Source: Chthoniobacterales bacterium
GTDB taxonomy: Bacteria > Verrucomicrobiota > Verrucomicrobiia > Chthoniobacterales > JAATET01
Direction: 5' to 3'
Length of the DNA: 64,000 nt
NCBI GenBank assembly: GCA_036569045.1
Contig: DATCRI010000006.1
Coordinates: forward strand, 1 to 64,000
Shown: in pieces, positions 8,525-16,590 of the stretch
How the letters are laid out: every line of letters begins with the position of its first letter
Numbering within the stretch: the first letter of the stretch is position 1
Notes under the pieces: generated by a model
What the model was told of the DNA's origin: nothing
Database searches by the model: none
Seen by the model: the letters and a program-made list of their open reading frames with translations, nothing else
Made by a program: the position numbers and the translations under genes

Positions 8525-9321
8525 TAGCCGTAGACGAGGCCGTAGAGAGTGGCGTCGCTGCCGCGGCGGCCCTCCCATTCCTTGGATTGCCGGAAGCGGC
8601 CGTTCTCACGGGTGGAGCGGTCGGCGGCTTTGAAATAAGTCCACCCGCCGGAAGGGACACCGCAGGACGAGGGCGGGGCCTCAACGTTCAAAATACTCGT
8701 CGCCCCGTTCGGGCGCTTTGCAGTGTAGGTGGTCGCCCGGGCGATCGGGAAGACGTGCTCGTAGTCGTTCCAGCCGGATTCCTTGAGGGACTTGTAGTTC
8801 GACAGGCTCCACGTGCCTCCGTTGACATCCTGCACATCGAGGGCGGCCCAGTGGTCCCACGTGCGCTGGGCCACGGTCTTGTCGCCGGCATCGTCGGGGG
8901 ATTCGAACCGCGGGTTGCTGGTCGAGTTGTAGGCCTTGTCGGGAAACTCGTAATATGGGCGATCTTCCTTGAGATTCGGGCACTTCGGGTGCCGCTCGAT
9001 CGGTCGGCTCTCGGTGCCCCAGTCGCGTTCGTAGATTGCATCGTCGCCGCCGGCCGGCGTCGCGGGGGGGCCGCTGAAGTAGAGCGTCATCTTTCCCTCG
9101 TTGGACTGGCCGGGCTCGAGCGTAATGCGGGCGATCGTAAGGCCGCCGGCGACCTTGGGATGCGCCGCCGCGAGACTCGGCAGATTGCGACGCAGGGCTT
9201 CGTAGAGGCCGGTGGCTTCGATCTTCGCCGTCGTGCCGTCGAGCGTGTAATCGTAAAAGGGCCGCTTCCATTCGATGCGGTCCTTGTTGTTGTTCTTCCC
9301 GATCTTGGTGACTGGAGGCAT
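8524..9321 (-). CDS. Tail protein downstream of tape measure, unrecognised
   Basis: A 265-residue protein immediately after the tape-measure gene, the usual place of distal-tail or tip proteins in siphoviruses. It has a charged N-terminus (KIGKNNNKDRIEWKRPFYDY) and a C-terminal half rich in Trp and Tyr, suggesting a beta-sheet virion protein. No recognisable catalytic motif. A distal-tail-protein role is inferred from gene order only. Confidence 0.6.
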   Translation of the reverse strand: MPPVTKIGKNNNKDRIEWKRPFYDYTLDGTTAKIEATGLYEALRRNLPSLAAAHPKVAGGLTIARITLEPGQSNEGKMTLYFSGPPATPAGGDDAIYERDWGTESRPIERHPKCPNLKEDRPYYEFPDKAYNSTSNPRFESPDDAGDKTVAQRTWDHWAALDVQDVNGGTWSLSNYKSLKESGWNDYEHVFPIARATTYTAKRPNGATSILNVEAPPSSCGVPSGGWTYFKAADRSTRENGRFRQSKEWEGRRGSDATLYGLVYG

Positions 9322-9323
9322 GG

Positions 9324-10922
9324 CTAGAATACGGAGCCGGCGTTCGCGCCCTGCTGGTTGATGATCTGCACGGGAATGGGCTTTTGCGTGAGCTTGCGCA
9401 CGTCGCTGGCGATCGTGCTGCCGAGCTGGCCGCGCTCCGCCGTGGTGTCGAATACCTTCGGGGCTGCCGCGTAGGCGGCGCTGAATTGGTTCTTCGCCTC
9501 GAGTGCCGCGCCGGCGATCGTCTTGAGCGCCGCGCCGAAGTCGAAGCTCGTCGGCACGTTCTCCGCGACGCCGCCGAGCGCGCGGCCGATGCGGGAGTTC
9601 GAGTTGCCGAGGATGATGCCGGCCTGGATGCCCTGAGCGCTGGCGAGGTTGCGGTTGCTGCCGGCGAGGGCCTGCATCTCCTTGCCGAGCGCGCCCTTGC
9701 CGGGGATGTTCCCGAGGATCTGGCCGAAGACATCGAGCAGCTCGGCCTTGACGGCGGTGATGATGGCGAGGAACGAGACCTTGAAGCCCTCGAGCGTCTG
9801 GGGATCCGTGAGCGCCTCGAGCACGAGCGCGATGCCTTTACCGAGGCCACTGAGGATGCCGGAGAAAATGCCGGCGAAGCCTGCGCCCAGCGCCGGAAGC
9901 GCCTTGCCAAGGAAGCCGATCCCGATGCCGAGCACCTTCTGGAGCAGCGGGCCGAAGCTCGTCGTTCCGGCGGTGAAGGCGGCGACGTAGTTGTTCACCG
10001 CCTCCTTGAAGGCGATGGTGAGCGAGAGGCCGATCACCTTGCCGAGGTCGCCTCCCTTGATGACAGCGAACGCCGCAGTGAGGCCGCCGGCGAGATTCTC
10101 GCCGATGCTTCCGGCGATGGGGGCAAGCCTGCCGAGGAGGTCTGTGGCCTCGATCAGGACCGGCTTCAGCGCGCTCGCGACGGGTGCGCCGAAGCGCCGC
10201 AGGAACTCGTCCCAGGCGTCGCCGAGAGTCGAGGCGAGGCCGGCGAAGACACGGCTCTGCGCGGAGGTGTTTCCGAAGAAGCGCCCGCCGGCCGACGTGG
10301 CCGAGCGGAAAGCGGCGGCCATCATGTCGGCAGTGATGTTGCCCTTCTCCATGTCCTCGCGGAGGTCGACCATGGAGCGGCCGGTCGTGCGTGCCATCTC
10401 CTGGAGCGGGTTGAACCCGGCGTTGATGAGCTGGAGCAGATCCTGCCCCTGAAGCTTGCCGGCGCTCGTCGCCTGGGAAAACGCGAGCGTGAGGCTGTCG
10501 AGCTTCTCCTGCGACGTGCCGGCGATGTCGCCGAGCATCTTGAGCGTGGGCACGACTTGATCGCTGGCGACGCCGAACGCGAGCAATGTCTTCGCATTCG
10601 AGGCGAGCCCGGCAGTGCCGAAGGGCGTGACATTCGCGAACTGCCGAAGCTCGCCGAGCAGGGCCTTGGCCTTCGCGCCGCTGCCGAGCATCACGGCGAA
10701 CTCGGCATTCATACTCTCCATGTCCGCCGCGAGCGTGATGGGCCGCTTGAGTGTGTCGACGATGCCGTCGAGGATGCCCTTCGCACTGGCGAGACCGGTG
10801 AGCACGTTCCCGGCCTGGCTGCCCACGGAGAGCAGCCCGCGCAATGCGCCCTGGGCGGCCTTGAGCGGGTTGATGAACCCGCCGGCGCCGAGCTGGAGTG
10901 TGTAGGAGAGGACGGTGGCCAT
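9324..10922 (-). CDS. Tail tape-measure protein
   Basis: A 532-residue protein with the typical tape-measure N-terminus: the ADMESMNAEFAVMLGSGAKA and NVTPFGTAGLASNAKTLLAF segments, then long Ala/Gly-rich and hydrophobic helical stretches (about 250-400). It occupies the lumen of the tail tube and sets its length. At 532 residues it predicts a short tail of roughly 80 nm if the usual ~1.5 angstrom per residue holds. It follows the frameshifted chaperone pair, the standard order. Confidence 0.88.
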   Translation of the reverse strand: MATVLSYTLQLGAGGFINPLKAAQGALRGLLSVGSQAGNVLTGLASAKGILDGIVDTLKRPITLAADMESMNAEFAVMLGSGAKAKALLGELRQFANVTPFGTAGLASNAKTLLAFGVASDQVVPTLKMLGDIAGTSQEKLDSLTLAFSQATSAGKLQGQDLLQLINAGFNPLQEMARTTGRSMVDLREDMEKGNITADMMAAAFRSATSAGGRFFGNTSAQSRVFAGLASTLGDAWDEFLRRFGAPVASALKPVLIEATDLLGRLAPIAGSIGENLAGGLTAAFAVIKGGDLGKVIGLSLTIAFKEAVNNYVAAFTAGTTSFGPLLQKVLGIGIGFLGKALPALGAGFAGIFSGILSGLGKGIALVLEALTDPQTLEGFKVSFLAIITAVKAELLDVFGQILGNIPGKGALGKEMQALAGSNRNLASAQGIQAGIILGNSNSRIGRALGGVAENVPTSFDFGAALKTIAGAALEAKNQFSAAYAAAPKVFDTTAERGQLGSTIASDVRKLTQKPIPVQIINQQGANAGSVF

Positions 10923-10958
10923 CAGGTGTCGAGAGGCGAGAGTCGAGAGACGAGAGCT

Positions 10959-11659
10959 TTACGCGCGAAGCGCATCGAGCACGTCGAGATCGGCGTAGGT
11001 TGGCCCGCGCAGTTCGCGGCCTTCTCGGGCCATGGCCGCAGCCTCGAGGCACCACAGCTCGGCCAGCGGCACTTCCCACCAGATCTGTTCCCGAGTGAGG
11101 CTCGGGTAGCGGTGGAGCACGCGCTCATAGAGCTGGAGGATCCAGCCTAGGCCGGCGTCGCGGGGGCCAAGGTGTCCAAAGGGTCCTTCCCGGCGACCTC
11201 CGGCGCAGCGTTGAGATCCACGCCCGGCATCGTCGCGAGACCGTCGCGGATGAGCTGCGTGACCTTCGCTGTGATCTCGGCGAGGGCAGCGACCGTCATG
11301 CCCGACGTGGCCTCGAAGGCCGCGTCGTCGAACTTGTCCATGCCCTGGGCGATCAGCCCGCGCGCCTGGCGCGGGAACGCGAAGATGTAGAAGGCGCGCT
11401 GCTGATCGGCGATCTTCACCTCGCGATCCTCCTTGCCGAGCATCACGGCGATGAGCGGGTGGTCGATCGCCTCGAGCATGCCGAGGATGCCGAGGCCGCA
11501 CTGCGAGACCTCGTAGCCGCAGATCGTGATGTTCGCCGGGTAGAAGGTCTTGAGCACGCGGGAGGGCGTGCGTCCGGCGCCCTTCGCGAGGGCGCCTTGC
11601 GTGTTGAGCACGAACTTTTCCTGCTCGGGCGTGAGTTTGGGAAGGTCGGTTTTGGCCAT
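10959..11659 (-). CDS. Tail assembly chaperone, frameshift-extended form (GT type)
   Basis: Predicted -1 ribosomal frameshift product of about 233 residues: 161 codons of the short form, then a shift at the CCCTTTG heptamer (11177-11183) into the -1 frame, which stays open to 10959. The added ~72 residues include LYERVLHRYPSLTREQIWWE and end LDVLDALRA. In lambda-like tails the G and GT products chaperone the tape measure. The downstream frame has no good start of its own and sits between the short chaperone and the tape measure, as expected. Confidence 0.75.
11147..11659 (-). CDS. Tail assembly chaperone, short form (G type)
   Basis: A 170-residue protein from ATG at 11659, placed between the tail-tube and tape-measure genes. 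It contains a segment like phage tail-assembly chaperones (NITICGYEVSQCGLGILGML) and ends in a Pro/Ala-rich tail encoded just past the slippery site. Most ribosomes should terminate at the TAG at 11147, giving an excess of short over long form. Confidence 0.78.
   Translation of the reverse strand: MAKTDLPKLTPEQEKFVLNTQGALAKGAGRTPSRVLKTFYPANITICGYEVSQCGLGILGMLEAIDHPLIAVMLGKEDREVKIADQQRAFYIFAFPRQARGLIAQGMDKFDDAAFEATSGMTVAALAEITAKVTQLIRDGLATMPGVDLNAAPEVAGKDPLDTLAPATPA
11177..11183 (-). promoter_or_regulatory. Programmed -1 frameshift heptamer CCCTTTG
   Basis: On the minus strand, frame-0 codons GAC CCT TTG contain C CCT TTG, a perfect X XXY YYZ slippery site. It lies about 10 codons before the short chaperone's stop codon, and the -1 frame is open on both sides. 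Position and frame relation match the conserved G/GT arrangement of dsDNA phage tails. Confidence 0.75.
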
Positions 11660-11664
11660 AGAAT

Positions 11665-12003
11665 TTAGCTGAGGGCGCGGTATTTCGTGGCGCGGATGGA
11701 GACGCGCTGGGCGTCCTTGTTCGCCCAACGCAGCTCGCACTCGTCGACGAGCGCGTCGACGACGCCGGCGATGGTGATCTCGTCGCCGCGCGCGGGCAGG
11801 TCCACGCTCGACTGCATGAGCGCCTCGAACTCGCACTCGTCCTTGTCGTCGAAATAGATCACGCAGAACGTCTCGCCGTCCTCGTCCTGAAGCTCGACCT
11901 TCTCGCCGCCGAGCTTCGTGCTGGCGCTCTGAATGACGCCGAGGCCGGCGACGTCGCCGGTGCCCCACGTGATAAGATTGTTACCTTTGATGACTGCGGC
12001 CAT
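11665..12003 (-). CDS. Tail tube protein (short)
   Basis: A 112-residue, beta-rich, acidic protein lying between the head-tail connector genes and the chaperone pair, exactly where siphovirus tail-tube genes lie. It has an N-terminal Gly/Asn-rich start (AVIKGNNLITWGTG) and alternating strands (GETFCVIYFDDKDECEFEAL). The assignment rests on position and predicted fold. It is small for a tube protein, so a tail-completion role is an alternative. Confidence 0.6.
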   Translation of the reverse strand: MAAVIKGNNLITWGTGDVAGLGVIQSASTKLGGEKVELQDEDGETFCVIYFDDKDECEFEALMQSSVDLPARGDEITIAGVVDALVDECELRWANKDAQRVSIRATKYRALS

Positions 12004-12007
12004 GGGA

Positions 12008-12520
12008 TCAGATTGCGACGGGTTGGATTTCAGGCTCGGGGAGAGCGGTGTAAATTTGGAAGGTGAGGCGGTAGGCGTGCAGTGGCGCGCCGTCGGTATC
12101 GAGCACGGCCTGCCGGCCGGTGTATTCGAAGCGCTCGCTCGTCAGCTCTGCTGGAAGCGAGAGGCCGCGGACGTGGTCGCGCACGTCCTGGCATTTCACG
12201 AGCAGGGCAGGCTTGCCGTGTTTGCCGAGCCACGCGCCGGCCTTGGCTTTGCCGGGCAGGCCCGCGCTCATCGCGGCGTAGATGGCGATCGTCTGCTTGA
12301 TGATGCCGGTCTCGGGCTGGTCCTCATTCGCTGGGGCGTCGCCTTCGTCTGAAAGGACGAGGCGCAGGGCGTTCGGCGCGCTGGAGAGCATCTCGAGCAC
12401 CTGAGCGAGATCGCCCGCGACGGAGATGTCGGCGCGGTCCTCGGTGCCGAGGCCGAAGCGCGCCTCGAGCGACTCGAGCAGGAGGCGGAGAAGGTCGACA
12501 TTATTAATGGCGACGCTCAT
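12008..12520 (-). CDS. Head-tail joining / tail terminator-type protein (Mu gp37-like position)
   Basis: A 170-residue protein directly after the gp36-like gene and before the tail tube. In Mu-like phages this slot is occupied by gp37, a tail-completion or tail-terminator protein. The sequence has a helical N-terminus (INNVDLLRLLLESLEARFG) and a C-terminal half ending in beta strands (AYRLTFQIYTAL). The start overlaps the previous stop (ATGA). The assignment is positional. Confidence 0.6.
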   Translation of the reverse strand: MSVAINNVDLLRLLLESLEARFGLGTEDRADISVAGDLAQVLEMLSSAPNALRLVLSDEGDAPANEDQPETGIIKQTIAIYAAMSAGLPGKAKAGAWLGKHGKPALLVKCQDVRDHVRGLSLPAELTSERFEYTGRQAVLDTDGAPLHAYRLTFQIYTALPEPEIQPVAI

Positions 12521-12939
12521 ACCGCGAGACTCCGGCTGGCCGTGCGCGAGGGCTCGGCAATGATGACGGCGCCGAGCTTCGCGACGGTCGGGAAATCCGT
12601 GGGCGCGGGCGAGAGGTTCGAGCCGATCGCCTGGAGCTGTTTTCGCAGGGCGTTTGCCTGGGCGGCCCAGGGGTTCTTGTCGTCCTCGACCCCGCGGCGC
12701 TTGTAGATCAGCTCACACGCGAATGTGCGCGCCGCGAGCGAGACGAGCGAAGGGAGCGGCGCAGCGAACGGCACCGTGAAACGCGCGGAGAGAAGGCCGT
12801 CGATCTGCTCGCCCGCCTGGGCGGCGACGAGGTCGAAAATGCCCGCGTCCTCGGCGCCGTCGTTGTCGTCGTCGAGCGCCTCGAGCAAATGCGCCGCCGG
12901 AATGGCGCCGCGCAGATTGTCGAGAGTGAGGTAGGGCAT
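12517..12939 (-). CDS. Mu gp36-like protein (DUF1320 family)
   Basis: A 140-residue protein with the family start MPYLTLDNLRGAI, an acidic loop LLEALDDDNDG, and a helix containing AGEQIDGLLSARFTVPF. These match Mu gp36 / DUF1320, a head-completion adaptor between portal and tail. It is the first gene after the major capsid gene and two hairpins. Confidence 0.8.
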   Translation of the reverse strand: MPYLTLDNLRGAIPAAHLLEALDDDNDGAEDAGIFDLVAAQAGEQIDGLLSARFTVPFAAPLPSLVSLAARTFACELIYKRRGVEDDKNPWAAQANALRKQLQAIGSNLSPAPTDFPTVAKLGAVIIAEPSRTASRSLAV

Positions 12940-12963
12940 CGGAGAAGTGGCTTGGCTGATTTG

Positions 12964-13009
12964 AGGCCCGCCCTTGCCCGGGCGAGCCTCCCTATCAACC
13001 GGGGTTGAT
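12964..13009 (-). terminator. Two tandem hairpins after the capsid gene
   Basis: On the minus strand, just after the gpT stop at 13021, there are two stem-loops. The first has 7-bp arms ATCAACC/GGTTGAT around two bases (12994-13009). The second has 10-bp arms with one G-T pair around a 6-base loop (12964-12989). Neither is followed by a T-run, so partial termination or mRNA 3'-end protection of the capsid transcript is more likely than strict intrinsic termination. Confidence 0.5.
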
Positions 13010-13020
13010 TTGGTTGAGAA

Positions 13021-13947
13021 TTAGGCGAGGGCGTCCGCGCCGGTGGAGCCGTAGGCAAACTCCGGAAGGCCGTAACCGACGTTGTAGCGGCCGTAGGCCT
13101 GGTAGAGGTATTCGCCCTTGAGGAGCACATGGCTGTCGTTGTCGTTCGTCACCATGTTGGTCGAGGGCTGCAGTTCGGTCTGCACGATCACGGGTTTGAT
13201 CTGCTTGCCGGCTTCGATGAGGAACCAGGCCGTGTCGCTGTAGGAGGCCAACTCGGGAATCACGAGCGGCCGAGCCGTGCCCTTGTTCACGTTGGTCTGC
13301 GACGCGGTTCCCTCAGCATTGGGGATCGTGTCGGCGATGAGGATCTCGCGAGCTTTCGCTTCCAGGGCGGGAGGCACGACGAGCACGAGGTCCGCACCGA
13401 GACGCATCGCGCGGCCCTCGGCATTCAGGCGGCCCTTGAGATTGGCGCGGGCCGTTTCGAAGGTGGAAGCGGCGAGGACGTGCGTGTCTTTGTTCGTGAA
13501 CTTAACCGCCTTCGCGTGGGCCTTCTTGTCGGTGTCGAAGAAGTTTTTGCCGGTGTAGTCCTTGCTTGCAAATCCCTCCGAGAGGAGTTTCGCGACGAGC
13601 TCGCCGGGGTGCATTCGAGCCGCCTCGCCCATCGTGGTGACGAGCGGCGTGTAGACGCCGAGCTTGTCCCGCTGGATGTCGACGCGCTTCACAGGAATGG
13701 TGTCGTGCCACTCCTTGTTTTTGATCGTCCAACCGTGGCGGACGAGGTTCTTGAGCGTGACCTCGCCCAGGAGTTCCTCCATACCCGGAATGGCGCCGAG
13801 CCAGTGGTATTCCTCCTCCGCGCCAGTGGAGGACGACTCCATGGCGAGTTGAAGGAACCAGGGGTCGGGGATGCCCTGGTAGGCTTTGTCGAAAAGTTTC
13901 TGGAACCCTTTTTTAACGGAGTTCAGTGCTGCGGTGCTGATTTCCAT
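13021..13947 (-). CDS. Major capsid protein, Mu gpT family
   Basis: A 308-residue protein clearly of the Mu-like major head subunit T family. It begins ISTAALNSVKKGFQKLFDKA and has the conserved PDPWFLQLAM and EEEYHWLGAIPGMEE segments. The C-terminal part (HVLLKGEYLYQAYGRYNVGY) matches the HK97-fold end of this family. It forms the icosahedral head shell. It follows the decoration-protein gene, and paired hairpins lie downstream. Confidence 0.92.
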   Translation of the reverse strand: MEISTAALNSVKKGFQKLFDKAYQGIPDPWFLQLAMESSSTGAEEEYHWLGAIPGMEELLGEVTLKNLVRHGWTIKNKEWHDTIPVKRVDIQRDKLGVYTPLVTTMGEAARMHPGELVAKLLSEGFASKDYTGKNFFDTDKKAHAKAVKFTNKDTHVLAASTFETARANLKGRLNAEGRAMRLGADLVLVVPPALEAKAREILIADTIPNAEGTASQTNVNKGTARPLVIPELASYSDTAWFLIEAGKQIKPVIVQTELQPSTNMVTNDNDSHVLLKGEYLYQAYGRYNVGYGLPEFAYGSTGADALA

Positions 13948-13986
13948 GGCGGTGATTGATGTCGGTGTGAGTGAGTGGGGTGAGGG

Positions 13987-14490
13987 TTATTTGACGAGCC
14001 CCTGCGCCTGAAGGATCGCGAGGAGAGCGGTCTTGAGCGCAGCGAGGTCGGCCGCGCCGGTAATGGTGTCGGCGCTGGGCACGCGAGCTGCGAACCGCGT
14101 ATCGACCCAGACCCCGTCGCTTGCGACGGCGACCACGCGGCCGGCAACGACCTTGTGCGTGCTGGTCTCGGCGACCGTCTGAAAGTCCTCGACGAAGCAG
14201 TCCTTGCCGATGTCGTCCGCGTCGACGGCGTTCGTCGCGGAGTTCGCGTATTTGAAGATGCCCTTCTTGACATCCGCGGAGACGTCGCCAGCGGAGCCGC
14301 TGGAATTATCGACATCGGCTTCGCATCGGCCTGCCACCCGCAAGCCGGCGGTGTCTGCGGCCTGGACAAGATAACCACTGCTGTTCGTGGCGAGGAGGAT
14401 CCCTGCGTAGAGCGCAGTGGCAGCGGCGACAGGAAGAGTGGTGACGAGGCCCGGACGCTCCGGGGTGTTGATGGCGGAAGTAGCAGGCAT
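13987..14490 (-). CDS. Capsid decoration/cement-like protein
   Basis: A 167-residue beta-rich protein between protease/scaffold and capsid genes, the usual slot of DUF2190-type cement proteins. The sequence contains ALYAGILLATNSSGYLVQA and VAGRVVAVASDGVWVD, typical of small beta-barrel decoration proteins that treat coordinates as parameters (value, label, origin). Likely trimerises on the outer capsid. The family match is inferred from pattern and place. Confidence 0.68.
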   Translation of the reverse strand: MPATSAINTPERPGLVTTLPVAAATALYAGILLATNSSGYLVQAADTAGLRVAGRCEADVDNSSGSAGDVSADVKKGIFKYANSATNAVDADDIGKDCFVEDFQTVAETSTHKVVAGRVVAVASDGVWVDTRFAARVPSADTITGAADLAALKTALLAILQAQGLVK

Positions 14491-14524
14491 GGCGATTTAG
14501 GCGATTGGTGCTTTGAGTTGAGGG

Positions 14525-15511
14525 TTAGGCGGCCTTGTAGTCCGCCTCGGTGAGGCCGAGCTGCTCGGCAACGGCTTTATCTTCGGCGCTCATGGCGACG
14601 ACCTTGTCGGCGGCATTGGCGAGGCCGGAGGGCGTGCGCTGGGCGAGCGGGACGACGCCCTCGGGGAGGTCGGCGATGACCTTGGCGAGGTGCTCGAGCG
14701 GCAGGTCCTTCACAGACTGCGGGACGAGCTTTCCTGCGCGGAGGGCGGCATCGAGCAGGGAGTCGCGCTGACCGGCCTCCATGAGCTTCGTAAGTTTCTC
14801 AACGGAGAGCGAAAGCGCCTCGACCTTCGGATCTGCGGCGCCCTCCTCCTTCTTGCTGAATTTCTCGGCGGCGGCGTTGATCTCGTCGTCGGTCGCCGTG
14901 GCGGGATCGAGGCCGAGGATGGTGCAGAGGAGCTTTTTGGGATCCATGGATTTTTCGGATTTGGCGGGTTCGTTGGTGATGGAGAGAGGGGCGAGGAATT
15001 GCGCGGAAAGCGCGGCGACGAAAGGGGAGGACTTCAGCTTGCCTTGCGTGCAGAGGGCGACGCTGTGAACGAGGACAACTTCGTTGTTCTCGTCGAGGAG
15101 CGGCGTGGGCGAGATGTCGGGGTAGTTGCGGGCGTTCGCCTCGCCGGAAGGAGTCCAGGCAAGGCCTGTGAAATAAACGCCGTCGCCCTCGATCACCTCG
15201 ACAGCGCCGAAGGCGGCATGCTCGCGGGGGTCGGCCTTGAAGTTCGGGTGACCCTTCAGCGATTGATGATTGTAGTCGAAAACGATCTGGTCGAAGCCGA
15301 GGGCCTCCTGATTCGCCTTCAGGCTGGAAAGGGTCTTGGCGCCAACGAGAATCGGCTTGCCGTCGATCTGCTCATTCGCGCCCCAGTTGAAGAGCTTGAT
15401 GCGACTCGGAAGGGTCTCTCCAGGGAGCGCGCTCTCCGCGGCGCGGCAAGGGACGAGCCGACCCTTTGCGGCGAGAGATTTGGCGAGCGCTGTGTTTGGC
15501 ACGGCGCGCAC
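14525..15511 (-). CDS. Head maturation protease with scaffold domain (Mu gpI/Z type)
   Basis: A 328-residue protein from a GTG. Residues 1-~190 match the Mu-like prophage protease I (RIKLFNWGANEQIDGKPILV; DYNHQSLKGHPNF; ARNYPDISPTPLLDE). From ~190 onward it is a charged helical scaffold (FSKKEEGAADPKVEALSLSV). The internal ATG in SMDPKKLLCTILGL, at the domain border, could start a separate scaffold, as gene Z nests in Mu gene I, but no strong ribosome-binding site precedes it. The product is cleaved during head maturation in relatives. Confidence 0.85.
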   Translation of the reverse strand: MRAVPNTALAKSLAAKGRLVPCRAAESALPGETLPSRIKLFNWGANEQIDGKPILVGAKTLSSLKANQEALGFDQIVFDYNHQSLKGHPNFKADPREHAAFGAVEVIEGDGVYFTGLAWTPSGEANARNYPDISPTPLLDENNEVVLVHSVALCTQGKLKSSPFVAALSAQFLAPLSITNEPAKSEKSMDPKKLLCTILGLDPATATDDEINAAAEKFSKKEEGAADPKVEALSLSVEKLTKLMEAGQRDSLLDAALRAGKLVPQSVKDLPLEHLAKVIADLPEGVVPLAQRTPSGLANAADKVVAMSAEDKAVAEQLGLTEADYKAA

Positions 15512-15517
15512 CTTGGC

Positions 15518-15537
15518 AGAGGCCGCAGTCGGCCTCT
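15518..15537 (-). promoter_or_regulatory. Perfect 8-bp hairpin upstream of the protease start
   Basis: An inverted repeat AGAGGCCG / CGGCCTCT with a 4-base loop lies 6 bases upstream of the GTG start of the protease gene and downstream of gpG. It could modulate translation or act as a weak terminator; no T-run follows. Confidence 0.45.
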
Positions 15538-15562
15538 AGTATGGCTGCGGAGCCTGCGAAAA

Positions 15563-16009
15563 CTACGAAATGCCGAGCTTTCGACGGAGCGCCGCCTCCA
15601 CGCGGTCGCGGCCGAGCGGGGTCAGGCGGCCACGTGTGTCGAATGGAAAGAACGGGCGATACATGCGCCCCTTGCCGGCCTGATGATAGACGGCGTAGGA
15701 GCGATCCGTGCCGATGGTGACGGCGCGATTCGAGAGCGATGTGATGCGCGGCGACCGCGCGAGGACGGCATCGCGAATGAGAACGGCCAGGCTCTTGCGG
15801 CGGCGGGCCTTGTCCTTGATCGTGGCCGGCGAGAGCGACGCCCAGGGCGCGGGGCGCACGGCGGACTCCCGGAAGGCCCGCTTGGCAAGACTCTCGATCA
15901 CAAGCCCGGCGGCCTGGAGTGCGGGCGCGGCATCCTTCGCAGCTTTGAGCTTGCGCACGATGTCTGGCGAGATCTGGTCGCTGTCGCGGCGGAGTGTGAA
16001 GAAGGGCAT
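15563..16009 (-). CDS. Phage virion morphogenesis protein (Mu gpG family)
   Basis: A 148-residue protein matching the gpG / Phage_tail_S virion-morphogenesis family: basic, helical N-terminus, the WASLSPATIKDKARR segment and the C-terminal HQAGKGRMYRPFFPF. In Mu, gpG is needed in head-tail morphogenesis and is found bound to capsids. The order MuF - small genes - gpG - protease - capsid is conserved here. Confidence 0.82.
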   Translation of the reverse strand: MPFFTLRRDSDQISPDIVRKLKAAKDAAPALQAAGLVIESLAKRAFRESAVRPAPWASLSPATIKDKARRRKSLAVLIRDAVLARSPRITSLSNRAVTIGTDRSYAVYHQAGKGRMYRPFFPFDTRGRLTPLGRDRVEAALRRKLGIS

Positions 16010-16215
16010 CAGATCTCGATCTGTGGATAGACCTTCACAAAAACCCTGTGAATGGCCTGCCGATCGGCATATCCCGAGTCCACTTGAATCACATCCGCTG
16101 ATCCGAGAAAGACGACTGTCTTGCCGGCGTGATCGGCCGCGGGAGACTCAACCCGATCTCCAGGCTTGTAGGGCGACGAAGGGCCGCGGAACGTTAACGT
16201 GAAATCCGATTTCAT
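16009..16215 (-). CDS. Small phage protein (68 aa), unrecognised
   Basis: A 68-residue beta-rich protein with an SH3-like flavour (SPYKPGDRVESPAADHAGKT ... DRQAIHRVFVKVYP). It shares a base with the gpG start and overlaps the upstream small gene by 4 bases. The KPGDRV turn followed by alternating hydrophobics is reminiscent of small capsid-portal adaptors, but no family is recognised. Confidence 0.5.
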   Translation of the reverse strand: MKSDFTLTFRGPSSPYKPGDRVESPAADHAGKTVVFLGSADVIQVDSGYADRQAIHRVFVKVYPQIEI

Positions 16216-16421
16216 TTCGAGATGCGCTCAGGAGCGTCCCCATGCGTCTTCTCCAAATTGGGACCCCACTCGCCAAGAATCACGAAAACGCTCGCGCCGG
16301 CGGGCACGAAATACGCTCCAGCTTCCTCCCGGTCGTAGCCATCATCCCAAACAAAAGTGACGTCAGAGGCGCCGGAATTTTTCAACTCGTCGAGCTTTTG
16401 GATCAAGCGATCAATTTTCAT
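16212..16421 (-). CDS. Small phage protein (69 aa), unrecognised
   Basis: A 69-residue protein starting MKIDRLIQKLDELKNSG, then TFVWDDGYDREEAGAYFVPA. It is an acidic single-domain protein of one helix plus sheet. It overlaps the downstream small gene (ATGA) and starts 7 bases after the stop of the 53-residue gene upstream. Function unknown. Confidence 0.5.
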   Translation of the reverse strand: MKIDRLIQKLDELKNSGASDVTFVWDDGYDREEAGAYFVPAGASVFVILGEWGPNLEKTHGDAPERISK

Positions 16422-16428
16422 TTTCAGG

Positions 16429-16590
16429 TTATTCCATCTCGACCACGTCACTCTCGCCGTCGATCTGGCCGAGGATCTCGGCGGCGACTTCTTCGTTGCC
16501 GTGCAGGAGCGCGAGCGCGGATAGGGCGTCGTGGCGCTCCATCTGGCCGGCGGCATACGCATTTTGAATGTCGAGGGATTGCTCGTTCAT
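16429..16590 (-). CDS. Short helical phage protein (53 aa)
   Basis: A 53-residue frame from ATG at 16590, which overlaps the MuF stop as TGATG. It begins MNEQSLDIQNAYAAGQMERH and ends ILGQIDGESDVVEME. It is acidic and wholly helical in appearance. Tight coupling to both neighbours supports it being real. Role unknown. Confidence 0.5.
   Translation of the reverse strand: MNEQSLDIQNAYAAGQMERHDALSALALLHGNEEVAAEILGQIDGESDVVEME

Noticed and set aside
9384-11150. 588-residue plus-strand open frame
   Set aside because: Antisense to tape measure and chaperone genes; Glu/Arg/Ala-rich with no domain.
6673-15557. 15-bp repeat GGCTGCGGAGCCTGC at 6673-6687 and 15543-15557
   Set aside because: Only two copies in intergenic gaps with a 4-5 bp stem; too short to separate from chance in high-GC DNA.
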